Shown here one piece after another: positions 1 through 8,700 of a DNA stretch of 64,000 nt. The notes beneath the pieces are model-generated. The model searched no databases and was not told the DNA's origin. It saw only the letters and a program-made list of their open reading frames with translations. The position numbers and the translations under genes were made by a program. Each line of letters begins with the position of its first letter. The stretch's first letter is position 1. The stretch is from Streptomyces hydrogenans (lineage in GTDB: Bacteria > Actinomycetota > Actinomycetes > Streptomycetales > Streptomycetaceae), in assembly GCF_014656075.1 (NCBI RefSeq), contig NZ_BNBS01000006.1, positions 1 to 64,000 on the forward strand. Reading direction: 5' to 3'.

Positions 1-199
1 ACCCCGGCCCTTCCGCACCCGCACGAGCGGGCGCGCGGCCGCGCGCCCGCGCCCCGGGCGCCTCGCCCCACGAGCGGCGGCACACCACTTCGGCCCTTCG
101 GCCGACGCGCGGACGGTCGCCCGTCCGCGCCCGGCCACCTCACCCCCGGCCACTTCGCCGCACAAGCCGCGGCACCCCACCCGACCCCGCCCCGGCGGC
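1..199. other. Intergenic edge with palindromes, no gene seen
   Basis: No convincing coding frame is seen in this edge fragment. It holds a 24-base perfect palindrome at 27-50 and a perfect 10-bp hairpin at 107-130 with a TCGC loop. The hairpin lies just downstream of the minus-strand acyl-CoA dehydrogenase stop and could terminate its transcript. It has no U-tract, so this is tentative. Confidence 0.4.
107..130 (-). terminator. Hairpin after acyl-CoA dehydrogenase gene
   Basis: GCGCGGACGG and CCGTCCGCGC form a perfect 10-bp stem with a 4-base loop, about 70 bases past the stop of the minus-strand gene. There is no poly-U run, which is common for Streptomyces terminators. Confidence 0.35.
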
Positions 200-1837
200 T
201 CACCCCACCGCCCGCGCCCGCTCCACCACCGCGCGCAGGTCCAGCGTGTGGGGGAGCGTGCCGAAGGCCGAGCCCGCCTCCCCGCCCAGCCGGCCCGCGC
301 AGAACGCGTCCGCCACCTCCGGCGGGGCCCAGCGCACCAGCAGCGCCCCCTGGAGGACCAGCGCCATCCGCTCCGCGAGCCGCCGGGCCCGCGCCTCGAC
401 GCCGTCCAGATCGGCCAGCTCCGTGAGCAGGCCCCGGATCGCCCGGTCGAGTCGCGGGTCCGCGCCCCGCGCCTCGCCGACCTCCCGCAGATACGCGTCC
501 AGCGCCGCCGGCTCCGTCCGCAGCGCCCGCAGCACGTCGAGCGCCTGGATGTTCCCGGCGCCCTCCCACACCGAGTTGAGCGGCGACTCCCGCAGCAGCC
601 GGGGCAGCCCGGACTCCTCCACGTACCCGTTCCCGCCCAGGCACTCCAGCGCCTCCGCCACCACCGGCACGCACCGCTTCGTCACCCAGTACTTCGCCGC
701 CGGCACGGCGATCCGCAGCAGCGCCAGGTCCCGCTCGGTACCGGAGTCGTACGCCGCCGCCAGCCGCATCCCGAGGACGGTCGCCGCCTCCGACTCCACC
801 GCCAGGTCCGCCAGCACGTTCCGCATCAGCGGCTTGTCGGCCAGCAGGCCCCCGAAGGCCGCGCGGTACGAGGCGTGGTGCACGGCCTGCGCCACCGCCT
901 GCCGCATCAGCGCCGCCGAACCCAGCACGCAGTCCAGCCGGGTCGCCGCCACCATCCCCATCACGGTCCGCAGCCCGCGCCCCTCCTCGCCGACCCGGCG
1001 GGCCCACGTCGTCCCGTCGAACTCCACCTCCGCCGAGGCGTTCGACCGGTTGCCCAGCTTGTCCTTGAGCCGCTGGATCGCGAACGCGTTCCGCGTGCCG
1101 TCGTCCAGCACCCGGGGCACCAGGAAGCAGGTCAGCCCGCCGGGCGCCTGCGCGAGCACCAGGAAGGCGTCCGACATCGGCGCCGAACAGAACCACTTGT
1201 GCCCCGTCAGCAGGTAGGCGCCGTCCGCCGCCAGCGGCCGGGCCGACGTCGTGTTCGCCCGGACGTCGCTGCCGCCCTGCTTCTCCGTCAGGCCCATCCC
1301 CAGCAGCGCCCCCGCCTTCCCGGCGGCCGGCCGCAGCTCCCGCTCGTACACCCGGGAGGCCGCGAGCGGCTCCCAGACCGCCGCCAGCTCCGGCTCGGCC
1401 CGCAGCGCCGGCACCGCCGCGTGCGTCATCGACACCGGGCAGCCGTGCCCGGCCTCCGCCTGCGTCGCCACCAGGAACCCGGCGGCGCGCCGCACGTGCC
1501 CGCCCGGCCGCCCCCAGGCGTCCGTAAGGCCCGCCGCCACCGCCTTGCCGAGCAGCCGGTGCCAGGACGGATGGAACTCCACCTCGTCGATCCGGTGCCC
1601 GTACCGGTCGTGGGTCCGCAGCCGCGGCGGGAAGGCGTTCGCCAGCTCGCCCCACTCCCGCACCTGCTCCGAACCCGTCGCCCGGCCCAGGGCCCGCAGC
1701 TCCCCGAGCGCCTCGTCGAGGAGCTCCGCCGGCAGGTGCCGGGAGACCGCCTCGGCCAGGGCCCGGTCGGACGTGAAGACGTCGTACCCCACCAGGGGCG
1801 GAGCCTGATTGGTCACGGTGTGGGAGGCCGCTGTCAT
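200..1837 (-). CDS. Acyl-CoA dehydrogenase, AidB-like
   Basis: A flavin-dependent acyl-CoA dehydrogenase of the AidB/isovaleryl type, about 545 residues. That is longer than classical 380-400 residue dehydrogenases and matches the AidB subfamily. The FAD/substrate loop GLTEKQGGSDVRANT lies near residue 182. It is followed by the middle beta-domain (GHKWFCSAPMSDAFLVLAQ) and, around residue 400, the C-terminal helical signature LECLGGNGYVEES. The ATG at 1837 is chosen because MTAASHTV begins the normal N-terminus; an upstream in-frame ATG adds only 13 residues. Substrate is not predictable: AidB proteins are linked to alkylation response, others to branched acyl-CoA. It is divergent from the YihY gene, with the two starts only 17 bases apart, so the promoters must overlap. 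Confidence 0.85.
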   Translation of the reverse strand: MTAASHTVTNQAPPLVGYDVFTSDRALAEAVSRHLPAELLDEALGELRALGRATGSEQVREWGELANAFPPRLRTHDRYGHRIDEVEFHPSWHRLLGKAVAAGLTDAWGRPGGHVRRAAGFLVATQAEAGHGCPVSMTHAAVPALRAEPELAAVWEPLAASRVYERELRPAAGKAGALLGMGLTEKQGGSDVRANTTSARPLAADGAYLLTGHKWFCSAPMSDAFLVLAQAPGGLTCFLVPRVLDDGTRNAFAIQRLKDKLGNRSNASAEVEFDGTTWARRVGEEGRGLRTVMGMVAATRLDCVLGSAALMRQAVAQAVHHASYRAAFGGLLADKPLMRNVLADLAVESEAATVLGMRLAAAYDSGTERDLALLRIAVPAAKYWVTKRCVPVVAEALECLGGNGYVEESGLPRLLRESPLNSVWEGAGNIQALDVLRALRTEPAALDAYLREVGEARGADPRLDRAIRGLLTELADLDGVEARARRLAERMALVLQGALLVRWAPPEVADAFCAGRLGGEAGSAFGTLPHTLDLRAVVERARAVG

Positions 1838-1854
1838 GCCGATACGGTAAGCAG

Positions 1855-2979
1855 GTGCAGGCAGCAAGCGAAACACCCGACAGGCCGGAGCGGCGACCCT
1901 GGAGCAGGCTCCACCGGGCCCGTGTCCTCTACCGCAACGTCTCCAAGCGGAAGATGGTCTGGCTGCTCCTCAAGGACACCGTCAACTCGTGCATCGAGTA
2001 CCGGATCCTCGGCCTCGCCGCCGAAGCCGCCTTCTTCACCCTGCTGTCGCTGCCGCCCCTGCTGCTCGGCCTGATCGCCGTCCTCGGCTACGCCGACGAC
2101 TGGACCAACACCGACACCGTCGCCAGCATCGAGGAGAACATCCTCCGCGCGGCCGGAACGATCCTCTCCGAACGCGGCGTCGGCGAGATCGCCCAGCCGA
2201 TCCTCGACGACATCACCCGGGCGAAACGGCCCGAACTCATCTCGCTCGGCTTCGCCATCGCCCTGTGGTCCGGCTCCCGCGCGGTGAACGTCTTCATCGA
2301 CACCATCACCGTCATGTACGGCCTCGACGGGCAGCGCGGCATCGTCAAGACCCGGCTCCTCGCCCTGCTCCTGTACATCGTGGCGCTGCTCATCGGAGCC
2401 GTCGTCCTGCCCCTCGCGGTCGTCGGCCCCGACCGGGTCGTCGAACTCGTCCCCTGGGGCACCGACGTCGTCGCCGTCCTCTACTGGCCGGCCGTCATCC
2501 TGCTCTCCATCGCCTTCCTCACCACGCTCTACCACGTCTCCGTCCCCGTCAGGTCGCCCTGGATCGAGGACATCCCGGGCGCGCTCGTGGCCCTCGCGAT
2601 GTGGGCCTTCGGCAGCTTCCTGCTGCGGATCTACCTGACGAGCCAGGTCGAGGGCCCCACCATCTACGGCTCCCTCGCCGCCCCCATCGCCATCCTCCTG
2701 TGGATCGGCGTCTCCGCCTTCGCCGTCCTCGTCGGCGCGGCCGTGAACGCGGCCATCGACCGCGTCTGGCCGTCCGTCGCCACCGCCGCCGCCCGCGAGG
2801 CCAACGAACGGGCCCGCGCCGTCCAGGCGGCCGAGCTCGTCGCCCGCATCCGCGCGGAGGCCGAGGACGTCGACGAGGACGACCCCGACATGCCCTCCGA
2901 GTTCCCCGAGCGCTGGTCCCGGTTCCTCCCCCCGGACGACGTGAAGTCCCGCCTCCACACCGGCTGGGAGAAGGACTGA
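1855..2979 (+). CDS. YihY/BrkB (UPF0761) family membrane protein
   Basis: A 374-residue integral membrane protein of the YihY/BrkB family. Several hydrophobic segments are visible, including LLALLLYIVALLIGAVVLPL, a proline-bounded segment VLYWPAVILLSIAFLTTL, and AIDR-flanked C-terminal helices. The family motif region EAAFFTLLSLPPLLLGLIAV is near residue 37. The acidic cytoplasmic tail (EDVDEDDPDMP) is typical of actinobacterial members. GTG at 1855 is taken as the start. The biochemical role is unresolved for this family; the RNase BN assignment in older annotations is not supported. The next gene starts 22 bases downstream. Confidence 0.85.
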   Translation: MQAASETPDRPERRPWSRLHRARVLYRNVSKRKMVWLLLKDTVNSCIEYRILGLAAEAAFFTLLSLPPLLLGLIAVLGYADDWTNTDTVASIEENILRAAGTILSERGVGEIAQPILDDITRAKRPELISLGFAIALWSGSRAVNVFIDTITVMYGLDGQRGIVKTRLLALLLYIVALLIGAVVLPLAVVGPDRVVELVPWGTDVVAVLYWPAVILLSIAFLTTLYHVSVPVRSPWIEDIPGALVALAMWAFGSFLLRIYLTSQVEGPTIYGSLAAPIAILLWIGVSAFAVLVGAAVNAAIDRVWPSVATAAAREANERARAVQAAELVARIRAEAEDVDEDDPDMPSEFPERWSRFLPPDDVKSRLHTGWEKD

Positions 2980-3000
2980 CGGACCGGCGACACTGGGAGG

Positions 3001-3726
3001 ATGGTGTACGAGGAACGCCCCGCCCGGCTCGACGGCGCCGTCCTGTGGACCCGGACCGCGCCCGCGCCCGTCGTCTCCGACGCCCTCGTCGTCCCCGACG
3101 GCTGCATGGACCTCATCTGGGCCGACGGCCGGCTGCTCGTCGCCGGCGCCGACACCCGCGCCCACCGCTCGGCGGAGGCCGTCGCCCGCTACGCCGGACT
3201 CCGCTTCGCGCCCGGTGACGCCCCGCGCCTGCTCCGCGCCCTGGCCGCGGTGCTGCGCGACCGCCGGCCCGACCTGGCCGACCTGTGGGGCGCCGGCCCC
3301 GCCCGCCGCCTCGCCGGACGGATCGGCACGGCCCCGGACCCGGCCGCCGCCCTGGAGGCGTACGCCCTCCGCGGGGCCGCCCGCACCGGACCGGCCGACC
3401 CGCTCGTCCGGGCGGTCACCGACCGGCTCGGCGCGGGCCGCCCCGTCGACGAGATCGCCGACGCCCTCGGCCTGGGCGTCCGCCGCCTCCACCGGCTCTC
3501 CCTGGCCGCCTTCGGCTACGGCCCCAGCGTCCTCGCCCGGGTCCTCCGCCTCCAGCGCGCCCTGGCGCTCCTCCGCGCCGGGCTGCCGCCCGCCGAGGCC
3601 GCCGCCCGCGCCGGCTACACCGACCAGGCGCACCTGAGCCGCGACACCCGCGCCCTGGCGGGGACGACCCCGGCCGCCTACGCGCGGGTGTCGGCCGTGG
3701 TGTCGGCGAACAGCGAGATCCCGTAG
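3001..3726 (+). CDS. AraC-family transcriptional regulator
   Basis: A 241-residue protein with an N-terminal small ligand/sensor region of the DUF6597 type (VVPDGCMDLIWADGRLLVAGAD) and a C-terminal AraC double helix-turn-helix from about residue 140. The HTH is seen as VDEIADALGLGVRRLHRLSL and then PPAEAAARAGYTDQAHLSRDTR. A GGGAGG run lies directly before the ATG; the in-frame GTG three bases later would have slightly better spacing. The 3' end overlaps the convergent VOC gene by 49 bases. Target genes are unknown; the adjacent VOC protein or YihY gene are plausible. Confidence 0.85.
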   Translation: MVYEERPARLDGAVLWTRTAPAPVVSDALVVPDGCMDLIWADGRLLVAGADTRAHRSAEAVARYAGLRFAPGDAPRLLRALAAVLRDRRPDLADLWGAGPARRLAGRIGTAPDPAAALEAYALRGAARTGPADPLVRAVTDRLGAGRPVDEIADALGLGVRRLHRLSLAAFGYGPSVLARVLRLQRALALLRAGLPPAEAAARAGYTDQAHLSRDTRALAGTTPAAYARVSAVVSANSEIP

Positions 3727-4085
3727 CCGTCCGGGTCGCGCACCACGGCGTACCGCTGCCCCCAGACCGCGTCCCACGGCTTCAGGTGCCCCTCGTACCC
3801 GGCCTCCGTCAGCTCCGCGTACGCCGCGTCCACCTCCTCGGCCGTGTCGCACCGGAAGGCCAGCTCCGCCCGGCTGCCCTCCGTCGGCCGGAACGACGGG
3901 TCGAAGGAGCGGACGGACTCCTCCGTGTCCCAGGCCAGCCGCAGTCCCCCGGGCAGCACCGTCTCCACGTGGGGAGCGCCGTCCGCCCCCTCGGGGAAGG
4001 CGAGGCCGAGCCGCCGGTAGAAGGCGAGCGAGGCGGCCATGTCGGCGACCACCAGGCCGATGAGGTCGAGTCGAGGTGTCTTCAT
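3678..4085 (-). CDS. VOC (glyoxalase/bleomycin-resistance fold) protein
   Basis: A 135-residue single-module protein of the vicinal oxygen chelate superfamily. It starts MKTPRLDLIGLVVADMAASLAFYRR, the usual first beta-alpha unit, and ends with the WGQRYAVVRDPDGYGISLF strand that normally carries a metal-ligand residue. The enzymatic substrate cannot be told; members include dioxygenases, lyases and antibiotic-binding proteins. It is convergent with, and overlaps by 49 bases, the AraC regulator gene. The ATG at 4085 fits the family's N-terminus. Confidence 0.85.
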   Translation of the reverse strand: MKTPRLDLIGLVVADMAASLAFYRRLGLAFPEGADGAPHVETVLPGGLRLAWDTEESVRSFDPSFRPTEGSRAELAFRCDTAEEVDAAYAELTEAGYEGHLKPWDAVWGQRYAVVRDPDGYGISLFADTTADTRA

Positions 4086-4248
4086 GCCCCCGACGCTAGG
4101 CCGCCGGCGGGCCCCGGTCTTGTACGGATCGGACACGGGAAAAACCGGTGGCGCCGTCCGCGGGGCCCCGGCTAGGGTGACGCACGTCTGGGACCGCCGG
4201 ACCCCGCAGGCGCGCCGCGCGCCGGGAAAGACACAGGAGGTGTGACCG

Positions 4249-4320
4249 ATGGCTGTCGTCACGAAGGGCCTTGCCCGCACGCAGAAGTTCGTTCACACCA
4301 CCTCCGTGGCCACCGGCTGA
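4249..4320 (+). CDS. Possible 23-residue leader peptide before rsgA
   Basis: A short reading frame, MAVVTKGLARTQKFVHTTSV plus ATG (Ala-Thr-Gly), begins with ATG 8 bases after a perfect AGGAGG (4235-4240) and ends TGA at 4318-4320, 50 bases before the rsgA TTG start. It is too short to classify. The strong ribosome binding site, rich in signal compared with the weaker one of rsgA, suggests it is translated, either as a leader peptide or as a small protein. It could also be fortuitous. Confidence 0.35.
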   Translation: MAVVTKGLARTQKFVHTTSVATG

Positions 4321-4370
4321 CCTCACCGGAAACACCGCATCGCCGGGGCCACCCCTGTGAAGGGTTCCCC

Positions 4371-5507
4371 TTGTCTTTCCCGCGTTCCCCGCTGTCCTCC
4401 TCCCTCTCCACCTCCCCTTCCGTCTCCTCCGTCCTCGACGCCCACGGCTGGGACTCCGGCTGGGCCGAGAACTTCGCGCCGTACGCCGCGCAGGGGCTCG
4501 TTCCCGGACGGGTCATCCGCGTCGACCGCGGCCAGTGCGACGTCGCCACGGCCGACGGGGTCGTCCGGGCCGACACCGCCTTCGTGACGCCGCACGATCC
4601 GCTGCGCGTCATCTGCACCGGCGACTGGGCTGCCGTCGACCCCGAAGGGGCGTCCGACCCCCGGTACGTACGGGCCTGCCTGCCGCGGCGGACCGCCTTC
4701 GCGCGGTCGACCTCGTCCAAGCGGTCCGAGGGCCAGATCCTCGCCGCCAACGTCGACCACGCCGTCATCACCGTCTCGCTCGCCGTCGAGCTGGACCTCG
4801 GCCGGATCGAGCGCTTCCTCGCCCTCGCCTGGGAGTCCGGCGCCCAGCCGACCGTCGTGCTGTCCAAGGCCGACCTGGTCGGCGACCCGGTCGTCCTGTC
4901 CCACCTGGTCGAGGACGTCCGGGCCGCGGCGCCCGGCGTCGAGGTGGTGCCGCTCAGCTCGGCGACGGGGGAGGGGATCGAGGTCCTCTCGGCCGTCGTC
5001 TCCGGCGGCACCACCGTGCTGCTCGGCGTCTCCGGCGCCGGCAAGTCCACCCTCGCCAACGCGCTCGTCGGCGAGGACGTCATGACCGTCCAGGCGGCCC
5101 GTGACGTCGACGGCAAGGGCCGGCACACCACCACCACCCGCAACCTCTTCGTGCTGCCCGGCGGAGGGGTCCTCATCGACACCCCGGGGCTGCGCGGCGT
5201 CGGCCTGTGGGACGCGGAGGCCGGCGTCGGCCAGACCTTCGCGGAGATCGAGGAGCTGGCCGCCGAGTGCCGCTTCCACGACTGCTCCCACGAGTCCGAG
5301 CCGGGCTGCGCGGTGGCCGCCGCCCTCGACGACGGCACCCTCGCGGTGCGCCGCCTGGAGAGCTACCGCAAGCTGCTCCGCGAGAACCAGCGGCTCGTCG
5401 CCAAGACCGACGCCCGGCTGCGCGGCGAGATGCTCAAGGACTGGAAGCGCAAGGGCGCCGAGGGCCGGGCCGCGATGGCCTTCAAGCGCGAGGGCCGGCT
5501 GCGGTAG
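4371..5507 (+). CDS. rsgA: Ribosome small-subunit GTPase RsgA
   Basis: A circularly permuted GTPase that acts in late 30S subunit maturation, about 378 residues. An N-terminal OB-like region is followed by the permuted G-domain: G4 LSKADL near residue 162, then P-loop GVSGAGKST near 219, then DTPGLRG. A C-terminal zinc knuckle follows with CRFHDCSHESEPGC. TTG at 4371 is preferred because GAAGGG lies 6 bases upstream and the serine-rich segment before HGWD is a normal variable N-terminus. A GTG at 4242 would add 43 residues and overlap the putative leader peptide. Confidence 0.9.
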   Translation: MSFPRSPLSSSLSTSPSVSSVLDAHGWDSGWAENFAPYAAQGLVPGRVIRVDRGQCDVATADGVVRADTAFVTPHDPLRVICTGDWAAVDPEGASDPRYVRACLPRRTAFARSTSSKRSEGQILAANVDHAVITVSLAVELDLGRIERFLALAWESGAQPTVVLSKADLVGDPVVLSHLVEDVRAAAPGVEVVPLSSATGEGIEVLSAVVSGGTTVLLGVSGAGKSTLANALVGEDVMTVQAARDVDGKGRHTTTTRNLFVLPGGGVLIDTPGLRGVGLWDAEAGVGQTFAEIEELAAECRFHDCSHESEPGCAVAAALDDGTLAVRRLESYRKLLRENQRLVAKTDARLRGEMLKDWKRKGAEGRAAMAFKREGRLR

Positions 5508-5572
5508 CCGCCCGCCGACGCCGTGTCCGAATCCCGCCGGTGTGCGGCGGTCCGCCGCCGCACACTGGAGGC

Positions 5573-6916
5573 ATGACGGACGACGAGGGCGACACCCTCT
5601 ACCAGGCGGTGAGCAGCAGGGACGCGCGCTTCGACGGGGAGTTCTTCTTCGCCGTCCGCACCACCGGCATCTACTGCCGGCCCAGCTGCCCCGCCGTCAC
5701 CCCCAAGCGGCGCAACGTCTCCTTCTTCCCCACGGCCGCCGCCGCCCAGGGCCACGGCTTCCGCGCCTGCCGCCGCTGCCGGCCCGACGCGGTGCCCGGC
5801 TCCGCCGAGTGGAACGTCCGGGCCGACGTCGTCGGCCGGGCCGTGCGGATGATCGGCGACGGCGTCGTGGACCGCGAGGGCGTCCCCGGCCTCGCCGTCC
5901 GGCTCGGCTACAGCACCCGCCAGGTCCAGCGCCAGCTCACCGCCGAGCTGGGCGCCGGAGCGGTGGCGCTCGCCCGCGCCCAGCGGGCCCACACCGCCCG
6001 CGTCCTGCTCCAGACCACCGCCCTGCCGGTCACCGACATCGCCTTCGCCGCCGGTTTCAGCAGCGTCCGCCAGTTCAACGACACCATCCGGGCCGTCTAC
6101 GCCCGCACCCCGACCGAGCTGCGCGCCGAGACGTCCGGGCCGCGCTCCGCCCCCGCCACCGGCGTCCCGCTGCGGCTCGCCTACCGGGGGCCGTACGCCG
6201 CCGCCGAGGTCTTCGACCTGCTGGCCGCCGAGGCGCTGCCGGGCGTCGAGGAGGTCACCGGCCCGCCCGGCTCCCGCACCTACCGGCGCACCCTGCGGCT
6301 GCCGTACGGCCCCGGGGTCGTCGCCGTCGGCGAACGGGCGCCCGGCCGCTGGCTGGAGGCCCGGCTGCACCTCGCCGAACTGCGCGACCTGACCACCGCC
6401 GTGCACCGGCTGCGCCGCCTCCTCGACCTCGACGCCGACCCGTACGCGGTCGCCGAGCGGCTCGGCGCCGACCCCCGGCTCGCCGCCTCGGTCGCCGCCC
6501 GGCCCGGCCTCCGCTCACCGGGCGCCGCCGACCCGGAGGAGTACGCCCTGCGGACCGTCCTGGGCCCCGCGGAGTCCGCCCGCGTCCTCGCGGAGTCGGG
6601 TACCCCGCTGGACGCGCCCGACGGCACCCTCCGGGCGCTCTTCCCGCCCCCGGGGGCGCTCACCGCGCACCCCGTCGCGGGGCCGCTCGCCCGCGCCCTC
6701 GCCGCCGACGCCCTGCGCCTGGACCCGGGCGCCGACCGCGATGAGGCGGCCCGCGCCCTCGCGGCCGTCCCCGGCGTCGAGGCCCGCGACGCCGCCCTGA
6801 TCCGGGCCCGCTCGCTCGCCGACCCGGACGTCCCCCCGCCGGACGGCCCGGACGCGCCGGAGTGGGCCCCGTGGAGGTCGTACGCCCGGCGTCACCTGGA
6901 GGTCAGCCGAAGATGA
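5573..6916 (+). CDS. Ada/AlkA-type repair regulator, degenerate glycosylase domain
   Basis: A 447-residue protein with three parts. The N-terminal Ada zinc-binding methyl-acceptor domain has Cys in YCRPSC and RACRRC. An AraC-type helix-turn-helix follows (about residues 85-185, LPVTDIAFAAGFSSVRQFND). The C-terminal region resembles the AlkA N-domain and glycosylase fold. The usual helix-hairpin-helix signature (GIGPWTA) is replaced by GVEARDAALIR, and the segment that normally carries the catalytic Asp and following helices is shortened. So methyl-phosphotriester sensing and transcription activation are likely, but glycosylase activity is doubtful. The ATG at 5573 follows GGAGGC. The 3' end overlaps the convergent membrane gene by 14 bases. 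Confidence 0.8.
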   Translation: MTDDEGDTLYQAVSSRDARFDGEFFFAVRTTGIYCRPSCPAVTPKRRNVSFFPTAAAAQGHGFRACRRCRPDAVPGSAEWNVRADVVGRAVRMIGDGVVDREGVPGLAVRLGYSTRQVQRQLTAELGAGAVALARAQRAHTARVLLQTTALPVTDIAFAAGFSSVRQFNDTIRAVYARTPTELRAETSGPRSAPATGVPLRLAYRGPYAAAEVFDLLAAEALPGVEEVTGPPGSRTYRRTLRLPYGPGVVAVGERAPGRWLEARLHLAELRDLTTAVHRLRRLLDLDADPYAVAERLGADPRLAASVAARPGLRSPGAADPEEYALRTVLGPAESARVLAESGTPLDAPDGTLRALFPPPGALTAHPVAGPLARALAADALRLDPGADRDEAARALAAVPGVEARDAALIRARSLADPDVPPPDGPDAPEWAPWRSYARRHLEVSRR

Positions 6917-7385
6917 CCGCGCCCGCCCACGCCCCCACGATCAGCAGACAGGCGAAGAGCTCGACCAGCACGCTGGTGCCGGCGGCGCGCATCAGGGTCC
7001 GGGTGGCGGCGCGGGCCTGGCCGTGGCCGCCGAGGCGGCGCCGCTCGGAGAGGTAGACCCCGCCGACGAAGCCGGGCACGGCACCCAGCACCGGGATCAG
7101 GACGAAGCCCAGGAGGGCGCCCGCGCCCGCGTACCCGATGGTCCGGCGGGTGAGGCCGACGCCCCGGAAGCGGCGCGGCGGCAGCTGCCAGACGACCACC
7201 TGGGTGAGGAGCAGCAGGGCGGTCGAGGAGACGAGCAGGATCCAGGCGAGGCCGGTCTGCACGTGCAGCGACCACCAGAGCACGGCGGCCCACACCAGCC
7301 AGCTGCCCGGCACGCCGGGTGCCAGGACCCCGAACAGGCCGAACAGCATGACCGCCGCGACCATCAGGAGCTGCCACACACCCAC
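6903..7385 (-). CDS. DUF456-type small membrane protein
   Basis: A 160-residue protein with about four or five hydrophobic segments and a glycine-rich loop pattern (GAGALLGFVLIPVLGAVPGF) typical of DUF456 proteins. Function is unknown for the family. The GTG at 7385 is preferred over an upstream GTG (7403) because GGGGAGG lies 8 bases before it. It is convergent with, and overlaps by 14 bases, the Ada/AlkA-like gene. Confidence 0.75.
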   Translation of the reverse strand: MGVWQLLMVAAVMLFGLFGVLAPGVPGSWLVWAAVLWWSLHVQTGLAWILLVSSTALLLLTQVVVWQLPPRRFRGVGLTRRTIGYAGAGALLGFVLIPVLGAVPGFVGGVYLSERRRLGGHGQARAATRTLMRAAGTSVLVELFACLLIVGAWAGAVIFG

Positions 7386-7484
7386 GCGCCCAGCCTCCCC
7401 CACCCGGCCCGTTCCCGCAGGTCGCGAGGGCCGTTCGGGGAGGGGTCGCCGCCCCGCGGTCCGCCGGCCGCGGCCCGCGCCCGG

Positions 7485-8468
7485 TCAGCGGCGGGCCACC
7501 CAGCCCTTCTCGTACGCGTGCCAGCCGAGCTGGAGGCGGGTCGTCACGGCGGCCAGTTCCATCAGGCCCTTCACCCGGCGCTGGACGGTCCGCAGGCCGA
7601 GGTCCAGCTGCTTGGCCACGCTCGCGTCGGTCATGCCGGCGAGCAGCAGGGAGAGGATCTCCAGGTCGGTGATGTCGGGACCCGGGGCCTGGTCCTCGCT
7701 GACCTGGGCGCCCGCGCCGAGCCGCAGCGGCAGCGCCTCCCGCCAGACCGCCTCGAAGAGGCCCATCAGGGACTCCAGCAGGCCGCTCGCGTGCACCACG
7801 AGCGCGGCGGGCTCGGCGCCCCGGCCGGTGAGCGGCACCATCGCGAGGCTGCGGTCGGCGACCACCAGCTTGGTCGGCACCCGGTCGACGACCCGGATCT
7901 GCTCCTCGCGGCCGAGCGCGGCGGACAGTTCGAGCAGCCCCGACGGGAGGGTGAGCACCTCGCGCTCGACGACCACCCGGTAGCCGACGCCCCGCCCGGC
8001 GGCCAGCTCCTCGGCGTCGTTCTCCAGTCCGGAGACGGCGATCGGCTTGCCCGTGACCAGCGCGCAGACCTCCTCGGTCGCGCCGAGCTGGAGCTGGAGG
8101 AAGCGGTGGGTGACGGCGCTCGCGCCGGTGACCACCTCGACCAGGTCGTGGACGGCCGGTTCGGTCGCCTCCGCGCGGTACTCCTCCGCCAGCAGCGCCG
8201 CCGCCAGCTCCGCCTGCTCCAGCTCGTGCCGCTGCTGGGTGAGGAGGGCGCCGAGCGCGACCGCGGGCGGGGCCGCCACCCAGCGGCCGGTGCGCGCCGA
8301 GGACTGGGCGGCGAGGCCCTGCGCCTCCAGGCGGCGCAGGGCCCGTTCGGTGTCCTGTTCGGGGAGCGAGAGCCGGTGCGCCAGGTCGGTGACCTCCGCC
8401 GCCCCGAGCGCGATCAGCGCCCGGTACGCGGACTCCTGCCGCTCGTCCAGTCCTATCGCACCCAGCAT
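7485..8468 (-). CDS. TrmB/LuxR-type transcriptional regulator
   Basis: A 327-residue regulator with an N-terminal winged helix of TrmB type (LDERQESAYRALIALGAAEV, residues 7-26) and a C-terminal LuxR-type helix-turn-helix (LEILSLLLAGMTDASVAKQL ... GLRTVQRRVKGLM, about 268-305). Streptomycetes have many such proteins, commonly next to and divergent from subtilase genes, as here. That suggests control of the 8701 peptidase, but no operator is obvious. The ATG at 8468 gives the normal MLGAIGLDE start; the 69-bp upstream extension is not family-like. Confidence 0.85.
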   Translation of the reverse strand: MLGAIGLDERQESAYRALIALGAAEVTDLAHRLSLPEQDTERALRRLEAQGLAAQSSARTGRWVAAPPAVALGALLTQQRHELEQAELAAALLAEEYRAEATEPAVHDLVEVVTGASAVTHRFLQLQLGATEEVCALVTGKPIAVSGLENDAEELAAGRGVGYRVVVEREVLTLPSGLLELSAALGREEQIRVVDRVPTKLVVADRSLAMVPLTGRGAEPAALVVHASGLLESLMGLFEAVWREALPLRLGAGAQVSEDQAPGPDITDLEILSLLLAGMTDASVAKQLDLGLRTVQRRVKGLMELAAVTTRLQLGWHAYEKGWVARR

Positions 8469-8700
8469 CGGTTCCCGCCCCTCGCCGTGCCTCCGGCGGA
8501 CCGCGCGCGATGTTCCACGGGCGTTCTCCGGAGGCATTCGTTCCGTTGGTGACCTGGCGGGAAACGGCCACGGCGTATTCCCGCCTCTTCCATCATCCCT
8601 GTACCGGCCTCACCTCTGCCAATGTGGCGCCACCGCAGCACCAACCACCTCCGGTTACAGGTGACTTGCGCCTGTTGCCCGGATTCTGATGGGGAGAGCG

